From positions 25,167,819 to 25,231,818 of the forward strand of contig NC_061868.1 in the NCBI RefSeq assembly GCF_907164915.1: a stretch of DNA of 64,000 nucleotides. Reading direction: 5' to 3'. Source of the stretch: Impatiens glandulifera. Its lineage: Eukaryota > Streptophyta > Magnoliopsida > Ericales > Balsaminaceae. Shown here one piece after another: positions 11,240-23,209 of this stretch (position 1 is its first letter; every line of letters begins with the position of its first letter). The notes below the pieces were generated by a model, which did no database searches, was not told the DNA's origin, and saw only the letters and a program-made list of their open reading frames with translations. A program made the translations under genes and the position numbers.

Positions 11240-11610
11240 TATCCATCGATAGGAATTTTCTTGAAACTCGGAGTTTTAGAGATCAATCATAGTTTGATTG
11301 CAAGAGATGCCATTAACTTTCACCCTTACTTGTTTCTTAAAATCCTTATCACTAGTTGGTGGAAAGAACCAGGGTTCCCACTATCCTAAGACCCTGTGGG
11401 AAATAGAACTAGAAAGAGTTCATTTATTTTGAATCTGAACTTCTTGAGCTTTTTGAGCTTCTTGAGCTTTCTAAACTGATTGAGCTTATTGAGACCAAAC
11501 TTGTACAAATGCTTCCTACGTAACTTCCATTTTCGTTGATATATTATTTTAATTTCTTTGGAAGAATCAGGTCTTACGTATTTTTCCCATGTTTCATGAT
11601 GACGTAGTTG
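11240..11610. other. Noncoding stretch with TTCTTGAGCTT repeats
   Basis: No gene is seen. At 11440-11500 an 11-12-bp word, TTCTTGAGCTT, repeats about five times. The stretch probably belongs to the 3' noncoding part of the gypsy element to the right. Confidence 0.4.
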
Positions 11611-12015
11611 TACAAAACTAGATGTCGGCTAGTTCATTCAAAGTTGAGGACTAGTTGGGGATTTTCCAACATAGTAATACAATACTAGAGGTTGATTAGT
11701 CCACTCTTAATTGGGGACTAACTATTAGGGAATTTGAACATAGTCTTACAAGACTACATCTTTGATTAGTCCGCTCCTGGCTGGGGACTAGTTATGTGAA
11801 GGCATGATTTAGCCGTACAAGGCTAGAGGTCGATTAGTCCACTCTTGATTGGGGACTAACTCTAGGGGATTGTAATATGGTCCTCAAGACCAGTGATTCG
11901 ATAGTCCTTATGAAACTAGGGACTAATCCCTAAGAATGCTTACATAATCGTATAAGACTAGAGGCCAATTAGTCCACTCCTAGCTGGGGACTAACTATTG
12001 AGAGTTATGGCATAA
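11610..12015. repeat. 68-bp tandem repeat, ~6 copies
   Basis: Units start with CTAGAGGTCGATTAGTCCAC and continue with GGGGACTAACTATTAGG. Starts lie near 11618, 11684, 11752, 11822, 11891 and 11959. Identity between units is moderate. The array lies downstream of a minus-strand gypsy integrase. Confidence 0.8.
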
Positions 12016-12029
12016 ACATAAACCATATT

Positions 12030-12590
12030 AAGGTAAGGCTAGATTGGGAGTCGTTGTAATCATGATAAGGCTAGATCTGAGTCGTGATAATCCTGTTAAG
12101 GCTAAATTAGAGTCGTAGTAATCCTGATAAGGCTAGATTAGAGTCTTGGTAATCCTATTAAGTCTAGATTAGAGCCGTGATAATCCTGCTAAGGCTAGAT
12201 CAGAGTCGTGATAATCCTGCTAAGGCTAGATTAGAGTCATTTTAATCATGCCAAGGCTAAATCAGAGTCGTAATAATCCTGCTAAGGCTAGCTTAGAGCT
12301 GTAGTAATCCTACTAAGGCTAGATTAGAGTCATGATAATCCTGATAAAGCTAGATTAGTGTTGTGATAATCCTACTAAGGCTAGATTAGAGTCGTGATAA
12401 TCTTGCTAAGGCTAGATTAGAGTCATGATAATCCTGCTAAGGCTAGATTAGAGACGTGATAATCCTACTAAGGCTAGATTAGAGTCATGGTAATCATGCT
12501 AAGGCTAGATTATAGCCGTTATAATCCTGTTAAGGCTAGATTAGAGTCGTGATAATGATGCTAAGGCTAGATTAGAGCTGATGTAGTGGA
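12030..12590. repeat. 31-bp tandem repeat, ~18 copies
   Basis: The unit is about CTAAGGCTAGATTAGAGTCG followed by TGATAATCCTG. Copies are better conserved than in the adjoining 68-bp array. The array ends within 10 bp of the stop codon of a minus-strand gypsy integrase, so it occupies the 3' untranslated region of that element. Confidence 0.9.
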
Positions 12591-12596
12591 ACGATA

Positions 12597-13870
12597 TTAG
12601 ACATAATATCGTTTTAGGGTGTGTACATTGCTTGGAGCAATGAATTCTTCTCCTTCAACTGTCGAAAGGCGAATTGCACCTCTAGAGAGAATTTTCTTTA
12701 TGAGGAAGGGACCTTCCCATCGTGTTCGGAATTTACCCCCAGGTTCTAATAGTTCATGGGTTACTTTGAGCACGAGGTCAAATTCTTTAAGGCTTCTGGG
12801 TTTGAGCTTTCTATTAAAGGTATCGACCATTCGTTTTTGGTAAGCTTGGGTTTTGCATAATACATCCAACCTGTGGTCTTCCTTCAACGTCAACTAGTTG
12901 TATCGGGCTTTTACCCAATCTTCTTCAAAGACGTGAGATTCTAATAAGACTCTTAGTGTCGGGATTTCAATCTCGATAGGTTGTACGACATCCATACCGT
13001 AAACTAGAGAATAGAGAGTCTCATTTGTCGATACTCGAGCAGTTAGGCGATATCCCCATAAGGCAAATGGTTGTTTTCATGTCAATCCTTATATGTGATG
13101 GTCATCTTCTTGATGATCCTCATCACATTCTTCTTTGTTGCTTCGACCGCGTCGTTAGTTTGGGGTCGATAGAGTGAAGATTTGAGATGTTAAATCTTGA
13201 ACTTTTTGAGAAGGGATAAAACATTTCCCTTGATGTGTCTTCCATTATCCGAGAAAATAGCATGAAGTACTCTGTACCTAGCTATGATGTTAACACGGTG
13301 AATTTCGCTACTTGAATAGACTTGAGAATCTTATAACATGCTGCCTCGACCTATTTAGAGAAATAGTTTATGGCTACGAGTATGAACTCATGTCCATTGG
13401 AAGCATGGGGATAGATTTTACCAATGACATCAATGCCCCATGTCGAAAAGGGCCATGGTGATGTCATGCAGTATAGCAAAGATGCTAGAGTATGCTTTAT
13501 ATTATCATAGATTTGGCATTGGTGATAGCTTTTCACATAGCTGACGCTTTCATTCTTGCTCGATGTTTTACCAAAAATATCTGAGACGGAGTATTTTCTT
13601 GGCAAAGGATAATCCATTCATGTGTGGACCACACACATTTGCGTGTACTTCTTCTATGATCCTTCGTGTTACGGGACCATCGAGACAAAGCATGTTTTTA
13701 CCATTAGAAGATCGTCTGTATATCTTATTAGCTATTCAAGCATAGTTGGTGGAATACTAGTGTATGGCTCTTTATTCCTTAGATCGGAAATGAGACGGTT
13801 ATTCTCCATACACAATGTAGTTTTGAAGAATATAGAACCATGGTTTGGTGGGAACTTGAACGGAGGCTAC
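12597..13870 (-). pseudogene. Ty3/gypsy integrase remnant (Tat/Ogre-like)
   Basis: The 98-residue minus frame at 12893-12597 is an integrase C-terminus (KTQAYQKRMVDTFNRK ... WEGPFLIKKILSRGAIRL ... LKRYYV, then stop). Upstream pieces read LVYGMDVVQPIEIEIP and WVKARYN near 12900-13010. The 13617-13351 frame is the integrase core start (CQIYDN, SPWPFSTWGIDVIG, HEFILVAINYFSK). Further upstream, EVHANVCGPHMNG near 13620-13660 matches the zinc-binding part. Stops and frameshifts lie throughout, and no RT is present. The lineage call is by phrasing of the C-terminus and by the 3' arrays. Confidence 0.75.
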
Positions 13871-13889
13871 CACTCCGACTTCGAAATCA

Positions 13890-14345
13890 GATTTCTTTGT
13901 TTCACTACGTTTCCCTTTAGACAACATCTAAAGGAGTTAGACTACCTCCTCTAACTAAGTTTCCCTTTAAATATCGTCTAAAGGAGTTAGACGTCTTCGT
14001 CTAACTACGGTTCCCTTTAGACCACGTATAAAGGAGTTAAACATCCTCGTCTAACTACGCTTCCCTTTAGACCGCGTCTAAAGGAGTTAGACGTCCTCGT
14101 CTAAATACGTTTCCCTTTAGACAATGTCTAAAGGAGTTAGATATCCTCATCTAACTACGCTTTCCTTTAGACAACGTCTAAAGGTGTTAGACTACCTCGT
14201 CTAACTATGTAAGATGTCTAAGACAACCTGTTTCAGACCACGTCTGAAGAAGCAAAGTCTTTTAGATTTATGCCTGCACAAAACAAATAGACAACTTAGC
14301 TTTATCACAACTAAGTTTAACATAAATCATCAAAATAATGTAAGC
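13890..14345 (-). repeat. C-type LTR fragment with 50-bp hairpin array (E)
   Basis: About seven units reading CTTTAGAC..GTCTAAAG then AGTTAGAC..GTCTAACT match, in reverse orientation, the LTR array of element C. Right of the array the words TTTTAGATTT, GCACAAAACAAATAGACAACTT and CATCATCAAAAT-like text also match the C LTR start. The LTR terminus is not preserved. Confidence 0.75.
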
Positions 14346-14555
14346 ATTAAATAAACTTATTATTATTTCCTTAGTTTATTTCCAATTCGATTTTACATTT
14401 TAGTAAAGATTGCCCATAAACAACAAAAGATTTGTTCTTTCCTAGACTAAGTCTTTCCTATCCACCTCTACCCTTGATGAATGATCAATTTTCCTAATCT
14501 TCCCCCTTGACATCAGGCCACTTCTTTCCCTCTTTTTGACATCATCGGGAAGGAC
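14346..14555. other. Junction region between E LTR and accessory ORF
   Basis: This holds the degraded 3' end of the accessory ORF frame and noncoding DNA. No clear polypurine tract is seen. Confidence 0.3.
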
Positions 14556-14559
14556 ATAG

Positions 14560-15420
14560 TCCTAATCATCTCTTTAAGATCTTTGAAGTGCCCGATTTCT
14601 TCTCTTTAGCTTTAGTCTTTCTATCCTAATAACATAATCAAAGATTCTTTGATAGTCTAAGACTCTAGAGGACTTGATGAGGACCCCATATCCAACATTT
14701 GTGAGGAGAGAAGAGAGAAACATGTTGAGCGAAGCAACATACCCAGATGGTTTCCTTGGATAAGAGATCATCTCCACAAGATTTTTGAAAAGGATTTTCG
14801 ACTAGTTGATTGTTGTTCCCCTGGTGATAGCAACCATTATCTCAAATACCTTTTTTCGAGTAGTAATTGAAGACTCCCTTAGCCAAGAGGGACTTAGAGA
14901 TGATATCGTTGAGGATGAAAAACTCAACCTTTAGAGCAGACTTCAGCCCGTGAGTATCGATAGGAAAAAGATGTCCTTCAAAATATGTATCTGAGAAGAC
15001 AAGCCTCATCTCAGATAAGACCTCATCAGAAGAGGTGGGAAACTCAGACAACCCCTCCGATGGGAGTTTGAAGAATTGAGAAAAAGTTTCTTCATTGAAG
15101 CAAACATGTTCTTAAAAATTTTTTGCCACGATAAACTTATTGTCGAATATCCTTTCAAACCTAAAGAATTCACGAGCTTTTAGTTCATGAATGATGACAA
15201 GTGCCCCAGAGAATTTCTCTAAGCCCAAAGCTTTATGGGTTTCAAACACCGTGACCATTTCTGGAATCACCAAGGAGGACACAAAATCGAAGTTCACTTG
15301 AAGAGTAGATGGTGTAAGAGAACCCATTTCTTGGCTAAAGGATTTAGATACCGAAGAATCATAAGGGTTTTTCTTAGTTAGAGAAATCAAGTATTCATAC
15401 TCACAAAGAAGATAGTACAT
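14560..15420 (-). pseudogene. Accessory VDF-domain ORF (E), broken
   Basis: Three minus-strand pieces (15420-15112, 15051-14842, 14777-14574) follow the domain order seen in x1-x3 of elements A and B. First comes STLQVNFDFVSS with GLEKFSG, then FPTSSDEV ... GLKSALKVEFFILNDIISKS, then a C-terminal region. Stops separate the pieces. The ORF lies directly upstream of a C-type LTR fragment in the same orientation, as expected for an env-position ORF. The family has no known function. Confidence 0.6.
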
Positions 15421-15449
15421 CTATTCGGATGAGTGAGTTACTCTTTATA

Positions 15450-16009
15450 AAATATTATTGACTTATGATTTATGAAAATCATCATTAAAATCATCTATTC
15501 GGATGAGTGAGTTCCCAATAAAATCATAATTAAATGACATCAATTAAAACCATCATAAAATCTATCATAATTTTAGAAGGTCGAAAGACACACGTATTCA
15601 GATATATTAGTCATATCTGTAACATTGAAAGACACATGCTTCAAGTTATTTGAGATATGACTTTACAATTTATGAACGGGAAGCGTACATGGGCAGCCTA
15701 TGATACTATGGATAGTTGTCCTAATTGGTTTAACATAAAGCGTCTAAACGCACACGTAGTTAGACTTCTAACATGCCATCCGCATTCCTTGCATATAAGT
15801 TGGGTTGACGTCTAGTTAAGATGGCGTTTAACTACTCGCGTCTATAGGCGCTTTAGTTGGCTGACTAACAAATAGACGTCTAACTAGACTTAATTTGTAA
15901 GTTGCTTAAGCAAATATTCGTCTAAGTACATAGATCATTTAGACGATTGATCTAATTAGACCAATTAGGACCTCCGTTTATACATGTCTGTTTAGTCACT
16001 TATACAACA
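15450..16009 (-). repeat. D element 3' LTR fragment
   Basis: On the minus strand the LTR starts TGTTGTATAAGTG at 16009, right after a polypurine tract (minus GAGGGAGAAT, 16010-16022). It carries dyads of the TTAGACG..CGTCTAA type (15740-15960). The U5 part with the conserved hairpin block is absent, so the fragment is truncated on the left. The left edge is an estimate; ATCTATTCGGATGAGTGAG is duplicated at 15420 and 15493 nearby. Confidence 0.5.
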
Positions 16010-16049
16010 AATTCTCCCTCAAATTATGCATGCTCAGTTATAACAATTT

Positions 16050-19000
16050 AATTGAGATCTACAAGCCCTAAAATATTTCTAAGGTGAGAAAACATAGTCT
16101 TGGGGAGTGGCTTCGTAAATACGTCTAACACATGCTGATCTGTTGGGACTTATTCAAGGTGAATGCGCTTTTAACTGACATACTCTCAGATGACATGGTG
16201 TTTGATTTCGATATGCTATGTCCGAGAGCGCAACACCGGGTTGTATGTTATCGCAATAGCACTGGTGTTGTCATAGAAAATTGGTGACTCTTCTGCCTCA
16301 ATTCTATAGTCCCTCAGTTGTTCTTGAACCCATAAGAGTTGAGAGCAGAAACTACCTATAGCAAGATACTCGGCTTCATCTGTAGATGTGGCGACAAACG
16401 TCTGCTTCTTGCTGAACCAAGATATCAGACGATCACCAAGGAACTGGCAAGTTCCACTAGTACTTTTCCGATCAATTCTTCACCCTACATAATCTTCATC
16501 TGAATAACTAGTTAGATTGAAACTAGAATCTTTTGGATACCACGGTCCCACATTTTGAGTCCCCTTTAAATACTTCAAAATTCTCTTAGCAGCGACATAA
16601 TGAGATTGTTTAGGATTAGCTTGAAATCTTCTGTAGACGCCAACAACAAACATGATGTATGGCCGGCTAGTAGTAAGATAGAGAAGAGAACTGATGATCC
16701 CTCTATAGGCAGTGATGTCCACACTTTGGCCATCTTCATCCTTGTCGAGCTTACTAGAGGAGCTCATTGGAGTAGCTGCAGCCGATAAGTTTTCCATTCC
16801 AAACTTCTTTAATAGCTCCCTAGTATATTTGGCCTGATTGATGAATGTACATTCGTCAAGTTGACAAACTTGAAGACCGAGGAAGAAAGTTAATTCTCCT
16901 ATCATACTCATCTCGAATTTATCCTGCATCAACTTAGCAAATTTCTCACATACTTTGGGGTTAGTTGACCCAATTATGATATCATCTACATAGACTTGAA
17001 CGACTAGAATATGAGACTCTTTAACGATAATAACAAAATAATGTTCAAATAAAAACTTAGTCAAAGTGTCATACCAAGCTCCAGGAGCTTTTTTAAGACC
17101 ATATAAGGCTTTTTCAAGTTTAAAAACATGGTTTGGTAATGAATGATTTAGAAATCTAAGTGGTTGTTCAATATATACATCCTCATTTAAAGTTTTATTT
17201 AAAAATGCACTTTTTACTTCCATTTGAAAAACTTTAAAATTTTTAAAAGATGCATAAGATAGGAAGATTCTAATTGCTTCAAGTCTAGCCACAAGTGCGA
17301 ATGATTCCTAAAAGTCAATTCCTTCCTCCTGGCTGTATCCTTGAGCAACCAATCAGGCTTTGTTTCTCACAACTAAGCCATCTTCATTAAGCTTGTTTCG
17401 AAAAAACTCATCTTGTTCCAATGACCGATTGATCAGTCGACCTTGGAGTTAAATGCCACACTTTATTTCTCTCAAATTGATTCAACTCCTCTTGCATTGA
17501 ATTAATCCAATCTAGCAATTCTTCATTAATATTCTTTGGCTCAATTTGAGAAATAAAGGCATAGTCTTCCATTTCATCCAATAATTGGTGTCTGGTCCTA
17601 AGAGGAACATTAGGATTGCCAATTATCAATTCAAGTGGATGATTTCTGTTCCATCTGAAGTTTGATCCTAAAGGATAAGATGTCCGATTAGATGGCCCCG
17701 CGACATCCAAACTGTCATCTATCTACTGACTTGAAGTCTAGACGTCTGGTTGACTCTCAACCGGATCAGCCATCTAATCAGATGAGTGAATCCTATTGAT
17801 TGGAGCTTCATCATCACTATCAAAATCAAGAATTTTTGCTTCTAATTTGTTAACAATATCAATGACTTCATTAGAATTATTTTCAACAGATTCATCCCAA
17901 ACAACATGATAGAATTCCTCAACAGTTTGTGTTTCATTATTGTATATTAAGGGCTTTACTAACTGAAGTGTATCCTAACATGATTCCACTATCTACTTTA
18001 GCATTAAAAGTGGTCAAATAATTTTTCCCATTGTTGTAATGAAGCACTTACACCAGAAAATTCGAAAGTATGAAATTGTAGGAATTCTTCCATAAATGAG
18101 TTCATAGGGTGTTTATTCAAAGCGTTTATTAATTATTGACCAGTTTTGTGTATAAAATATTGTTTTTATTGCTTCTGCCCAAAACTACTAAAGAACACAT
18201 GAGTTGGCAAGCATAGATCTCGCTACTTCCTTTAGTGTTCTGACTCTTATCTTAGCAATACCATTTTACTGTGGAGTTCTGGCACTAGACAACTTGTGCC
18301 TAATACTAGACTTTTTAAGATAAGAAGTTAGTCATTTGTTGGTGAACACGGTTCCCCGGTAACTTCTAATCTTGATAATGCTTAAAGATTTTATGTTTTG
18401 AAGTCTCTTAAGGATCTTAATCAAATTCTCAGTCATCTGATCCTTAGATTGTAAGAAATGACCCATGTAAATCTTTAAAAATCTTCAATAATGACTAGGG
18501 TAAATCTCATTCCTCCCAGGCTTTTTATAGAAATTGGACCGAAAAGGTCCATGTGTAGAAGTACCAAGCATCGGTTGGACAAAGATTTCCATTTACTTTT
18601 GAACGATGATTTGCTCTTCTTGCCTAACTAGCAAGAAGGACAGACCTTGTCCTTTGAAAACTTCAAATTTGATCAACCAAAAACTAAGTCATGTGAACAA
18701 ATATTGTTAATGGTTTTAAAATTAAGATGATTTAATCTCTTATGCCATAGCTAGTTTTAATCATTTGGGGCTATCATTCATACATGATTAGACATCTTAT
18801 TTTTCCAGTTCATTTTGTAAGAATTTACTATTCTGCTTCCGGTTAGCAGAATGTTACCCTGCTGATCCTTAACTAGACATGCATTCATTTGAAAATCAAT
18901 AGTAAATCCATTATCACATAGTTGGCTTATACTAATTAGGTTGTAACACAAGTTTTCAACAAGTAGCACGTTGTTAATGGTTAGATTACCATGGATAATC

Positions 19001-19146
19001 TTACCCTTACCCATAGTCTTACCCTTGTTGTTGTCACCAAACGTGATCTTAGGCCCTAAATAATATGTAACTTCGGTTAGAAGCCGTCTATCTCTAGTGA
19101 TGTGTCTGGAACATCCACTGTCCAGATACCATACTGAATCCTCCAA
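16050..19146 (-). pseudogene. D element pol (Ty1/copia, Sirevirus-like), decayed
   Basis: In minus-strand order there is a protease with WYLDSGCSRHIT (19146-18778), GAG-pre-integrase and integrase pieces such as LWHKRLNHLNF and LLHMDLFGPIS (18770-18470), a very decayed integrase C-terminus (to about 17900), a linker ending NKVWHLTPR (17710-17408), RT in one open frame with the catalytic YVDDIIIGS (17292-16480, motif near 16977-16996), and RNase H to about 16050 ([24 protein letters not shown]). Stops and frameshifts occur in every part except the RT core. RT phrasing fits the Sirevirus/Maximus lineage. Confidence 0.85.
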
Positions 19147-19203
19147 GTATCTTATTTGTTGTACCTACACAAATACATATTTACAATTTTTTGGTACCCA
19201 CAT

Positions 19204-19572
19204 TCACTTGGGTACTCGGTCAATCAGTCCTTTATAATTCCATATTTGAGTTATTCTGATGGATTTCCCATGTTGTGTTGTAATTAGTGCATATGACTTA
19301 GACTTAGTAGACTTTTTTATACTAGTAGATGAACTGTTTACCTTAGAGGATGGTTTTTGGGTAAAACTCCTTGACTTACTATCAGGTTTTGTTTTACCAG
19401 ACACGCTAACTGCTTCCTTCCTAGGTTTCAGCCAACTTACAGTATGCTTAACATAATTAATTTCATCCTTTAAGGTTAAGTCCTCATAGATTGGATTAGT
19501 CATGTTGTCAGTTAAACTACCACTAACAGAGCTTATAGTCTTAAGCTTGTCTTCTATTGGGTTTAACTTCAT
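19204..19572 (-). pseudogene. D element gag, C-terminal piece
   Basis: This 122-residue Ser/Lys-rich frame ends with NYKGLIDRVPK and TGA at 19206-19204. The next bases, ATGTGGGTACC, continue toward pol in the same frame until a second stop (TAG) near 19170. The gag N-terminus and zinc knuckle are missing. The stop occupies the same place as the gag stops of elements A and B. Confidence 0.6.
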
Positions 19573-19750
19573 AGATGACTAGTCTGGGATAACATTGTCA
19601 AATCCTAAACCGAATTTACATCTGACAGGCCTCTACATACTTATATACTATCTGACTGCGTCTCCAGACCTTGTCTAGGAACTGACCACATACGTCAACT
19701 GTTGGTTTTCAGAAAATAGTGTTTGAACCCTTTTCTTTGAGCTTCTCTGA
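19573..19750. other. D element 5' internal remnant
   Basis: Only degraded sequence is seen. Near 19735 GCTTCTCTGATAGG may be the collapsed remnant of a reverse-complement primer site (GCTCTGATACCA) abutting the LTR. Confidence 0.35.
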
Positions 19751-20820
19751 TAGGATCGGCTTTATCGATAGAGACGGGGGTCTGGCTATTGATGAAGGCT
19801 TATGAAAAACAGTTTGAAAGAAATCTTGTTAAGGATTTCATTCACTTTCTATTCTACGTAAACATTTGTAAACACTTGAAACAGATTCAAGGCGGAATTG
19901 TTTACTTGGGTTTGAAGCTCAAGATGAAAGATGTAAAGATGACATAAATGAAGAACACAACAGTTTGTTTATGGATGTTCGGTGAAACTCACCTACGTCA
20001 CCCCTTCTTCCAACTACCGGAAGGATTCACTATAATATGATTCGAATCAAATACAGTTTACACACACTTAGCTCACTATTGAATAGAACACACTCTGTTC
20101 AATATACAATATGAAATATATCACTCAGCTAAAGGTGTTTTTGATTCTAGCTCACTCTTGATTCATACACAGTACAATCAGAAAGCAGCTTCATAGTAAA
20201 AAGCTTAATTTCTCTCTCTGGAATAGCAAGCAGAATTGTAGATTAACTCTTTGTAAAAAATGGTAGTTCGTAAGGCTCATTGTCCGTTGTCCTTGAGATA
20301 TGATAAATACTAGACAGAGACTAACGGTCGAATCTTTAGAATGATACGTGGCACTCTTCCATTGGAAAGCCTCCATTGTACACATCAGGTTCTGAGCACA
20401 AGGATCGTGGCCGTACACCACTAGTAGTGCGTCGAATATTCCATCAGAGATGTACCTGCAAAACAAATAATATGAGAAAAATTCTCTTCGGTGGCATTCG
20501 TTGGTTGGTTGCATATAGCTGTTGTACTGATCTTCACTAGAAAGTGGAGCAGGAGTAGGGTACAGCTATAGCACGTGGGTAGGCGGGTGCTAGCTTCAAG
20601 CAAACTGCTTAAGCTGAGCATAAGACGGATTTCAGTTAGACGGATTGTGAAAATCAGTCTAATGAAATCAAACATCCTCATCTAAGAACAGAGTCCATTA
20701 GACCGTCTGGTCTAATAGAATTAGACTTACGTCTAATTACAATCACTTTAGACTAATTTGAAGGAGTTAGACTTACGTCTAACTTTCACTTAATTAGGCT
20801 ACACGTCTAATTATCCAATC
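19751..20820 (-). repeat. D element 5' LTR
   Basis: It starts on the plus strand with TGATAGGATCGG and shares AGACGGGGGTCTG with the F-type LTR at 24065. The conserved hairpin block lies at 19971-20034. The U3 side (20630-20815) carries TTAGACGTAAGTCTAA dyads like those of element C. Its outer end is not clear. Confidence 0.6.
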
Positions 20821-20831
20821 TTAAGGAAGAA

Positions 20832-21026
20832 ATGAGACAAATGGCATTGACAATGGAGGAAATTCAAATGAGGGATATGGAAAGAACGCAAAGGGAGACA
20901 AAATGGGCAGAAAGGGAGGCAAAAAAAAGTGTAAAAGGAGGCATAAAAGGCGCAAAGGGAAGCGGAAATGGAGGCAAAAAGGGCACAAAGGGAGGCGCAA
21001 ATAGTGTAAAGAAGGGAGAAATATGA
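20832..21026 (+). CDS. Lys/Gly-rich 64-residue open frame, unknown
   Basis: The frame reads MRQMALTMEEIQMRDMERTQ and then turns into KGG/KGA/GKK repeats caused by an AAAGGGAGGC-like purine repeat. The first half looks like a charged helix. There is no recognised domain. It may be a fragment of a transposon protein tail or chance; the repeat makes the frame unreliable. Confidence 0.2.
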   Translation: MRQMALTMEEIQMRDMERTQRETKWAEREAKKSVKGGIKGAKGSGNGGKKGTKGGANSVKKGEI

Positions 21027-21059
21027 ACGACAAATTGAATTCCTAATGAAGTAGTATCA

Positions 21060-21670
21060 ACCCCCTCTAGCTAGTTAGTACACTGAAGTTATTTTTTCAA
21101 CAATTGTAAACATTTTGGTTTGGCTGATAACAATGTTTGGTTTAGAATTTTGGAGTTATAATGATCTTTTTGTTTATGAATGGTATTGTATATGTTTTGG
21201 TTTGGTTGAACAGATTTTGGTTGCGTAAAAAATGAACGGCCTATTTGAGCCATTTTCACGGACAATACCGAGAGATAATAGATAATCTCTTGGAATTTCC
21301 TCTTGGGACCATACCGAAAGTTTTTCAAATAACTTTCAGTTTTCCATCGAGGGAAAAAACGAAAATTATTTGAAAAATTTTAGATATTGTCCTGAGAGAA
21401 AAACCCGAGATATTATCTATTATCTCTTAGTTTTTCTCTTGGGACAATACCAAAACTTTTTCAAATAACTTTAGGTTTTTCTCTCTAGTGTCTAAACTGA
21501 GAGATTTTGTAAATATCTCGATAAACACCCAATTAGATTTACCAAAATCTGCTATACCGGCGAATACCGAGAATTCCCTAAATTTTGTATTAATGTTATA
21601 CCGATTAGATATAGAGCCATTATTGAGAGATTGTACTCTCGGTAATGACCCTCTTTCACTAGTGTTAAGA
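21060..21670. mobile_element. Possible CACTA-type subterminal repeat region
   Basis: CCGAGAGAT, ATACCGAAA and CTCTCGGTA words occur many times in both orientations, with the block TTTTTCAAATAACTTT present at 21315 and again at 21455. CACTAGTG stands at 21658. Such clustered subterminal motifs are typical of CACTA elements, but I cannot define both termini or a 3-bp TSD. Confidence 0.3.
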
Positions 21671-21699
21671 ATTGATTATAAAAAAATTATAAAAATAGT

Positions 21700-22310
21700 T
21701 AAATTATTTTAGATAATAAATAAATATTGTAATATTACAAATTAAGATTGATCATGAAAACAAAAAGTTTATCTTATACCATCGTAGTTTAGATACCCAT
21801 TAGCCTTCAAAAAAAAATGTTTGTTATGATATTTTGTACTAAAAGAATTAATATAATATAAAATTACACTTTCTACCCTCACCATGCATAGAAAAAAAAT
21901 TGAACATAAAGACAAAAAAATAATAATATCACGCCATGTGCCTAGAACTTTATGGTGAGACATAACTTTAAACACTATTAATCCTAAAATTCGGATAACA
22001 ATTAATCATTATTACATGTCTTGTATGTATTTTATCAACTTTTAATCTTTATTAACTAATTTAGAGGCATTATAAATTTTAAGTATTTTAATAATAATAG
22101 TTAAAACATAAAAGAGAATTTACATTGAATGTGAATGTTTTTTAACTTTCTTTAACATTGTTGCAAAATTATTGTATTAACTTGATCATATCCCATAGTG
22201 CCTAAGACAAACAAAATAATAAAGAAAAATTTACGAATTTTTGATTTACATATACATCAAAAATTTTTAATGACAAATATAAAATAATAGTATATCTACT
22301 TTGGCATTCA
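21700..22310. other. AT-rich DNA without visible gene
   Basis: No supported gene or repeat array is seen here. Short open frames have no recognisable content. Confidence 0.5.
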
Positions 22311-22350
22311 TCTTTATACATGGGAGACATCTTTATACATGGGAGAAATA
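22311..22350. repeat. Short tandem duplication
   Basis: CATCTTTATACATGGGAGA is present twice in a row. Confidence 0.8.
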
Positions 22351-22429
22351 TTCATTCTTCAAGTATAAATAGGCAACATGACCCACTTTTCACACGGGAA
22401 ATAATAATCAAATCTTTCTGTAACCCGGG

Positions 22430-22515
22430 AGATCCCTTTCGTAGCTTAGCATGTGTTTTGATGATACATGGTAATACGGGGAATCCAGGATGGCTCGAGG
22501 TTCGATGGTGTCAAC
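22430..22515 (+). repeat. Possible tRNA-derived SINE head, copy 2
   Basis: TAGCTTAGC (22442) and GCTCGAGGTTCGATG (22493-22507) match the copy at 5015-5110 in order and spacing, with about 70 % similarity between. Pol III boxes are plausible but the tail and TSD are not seen. Confidence 0.3.
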
Positions 22516-22559
22516 CTTGGTTTGCGTGTCATACCTCTTTTAAAATAAAACATTACTTT

Positions 22560-23205
22560 TAAAATATTTTGATCGTATCTGACATTTTTTAAAATCAATT
22601 ATGTAAAAATAATTAATTTTATTTAAATTTTAATAATATGAAGATTTTCTTTAGTCGAATGACGCTTTGATTTGAAATATTATTTAAATTAATTAAACAT
22701 AATTAATTTAATAAAAGATTATTTATTTGATGACAAAGTTGCAAATTGATTTTAGAAAAATTAATAAAAAGGTGTACGTGTACAAACGTACTTTATACTA
22801 GAATTCGATTTTTGGTTCAAAGTTTGGTGATACCCATCCGAAGATGGTCTCTACTTATCAAGTTGGATTTTAAAAATTGGTTGTATGTTTTAACTAATTA
22901 TTCTTCTAGGCTTAGTCATGCTTCTAGGTTTACCATTATTTAAAATATTAAAACATCAATATTTAAATGCTAGTACATGTTGCGGATGATAACTAGGGTA
23001 TAAATACTTGAAGAATATTAGTTATTTTTAAAAAAAAGCATTAGGATTTAGAAATAAACACCAAACAAGTCGTTGTTGAAATATTTTTGTGGAAATATCC
23101 CAAAAATTATTCAAATGCATTTTTTTAATTTTTTGAGATTTTTAGAAAATGATTTGGAGTCTCAAAATTACAAAAGTAGTTTTAGGTTTTGAAAAGTGGA
23201 ATCAA
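22560..23205. other. AT-rich DNA without visible gene
   Basis: Nothing is recognisable apart from short open frames. Confidence 0.45.
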
Positions 23206-23209
23206 ACAG

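Noticed and set aside
12619..12843. 74-residue plus-strand frame
   Set aside because: It is the shadow of the gypsy integrase C-terminus on the minus strand.
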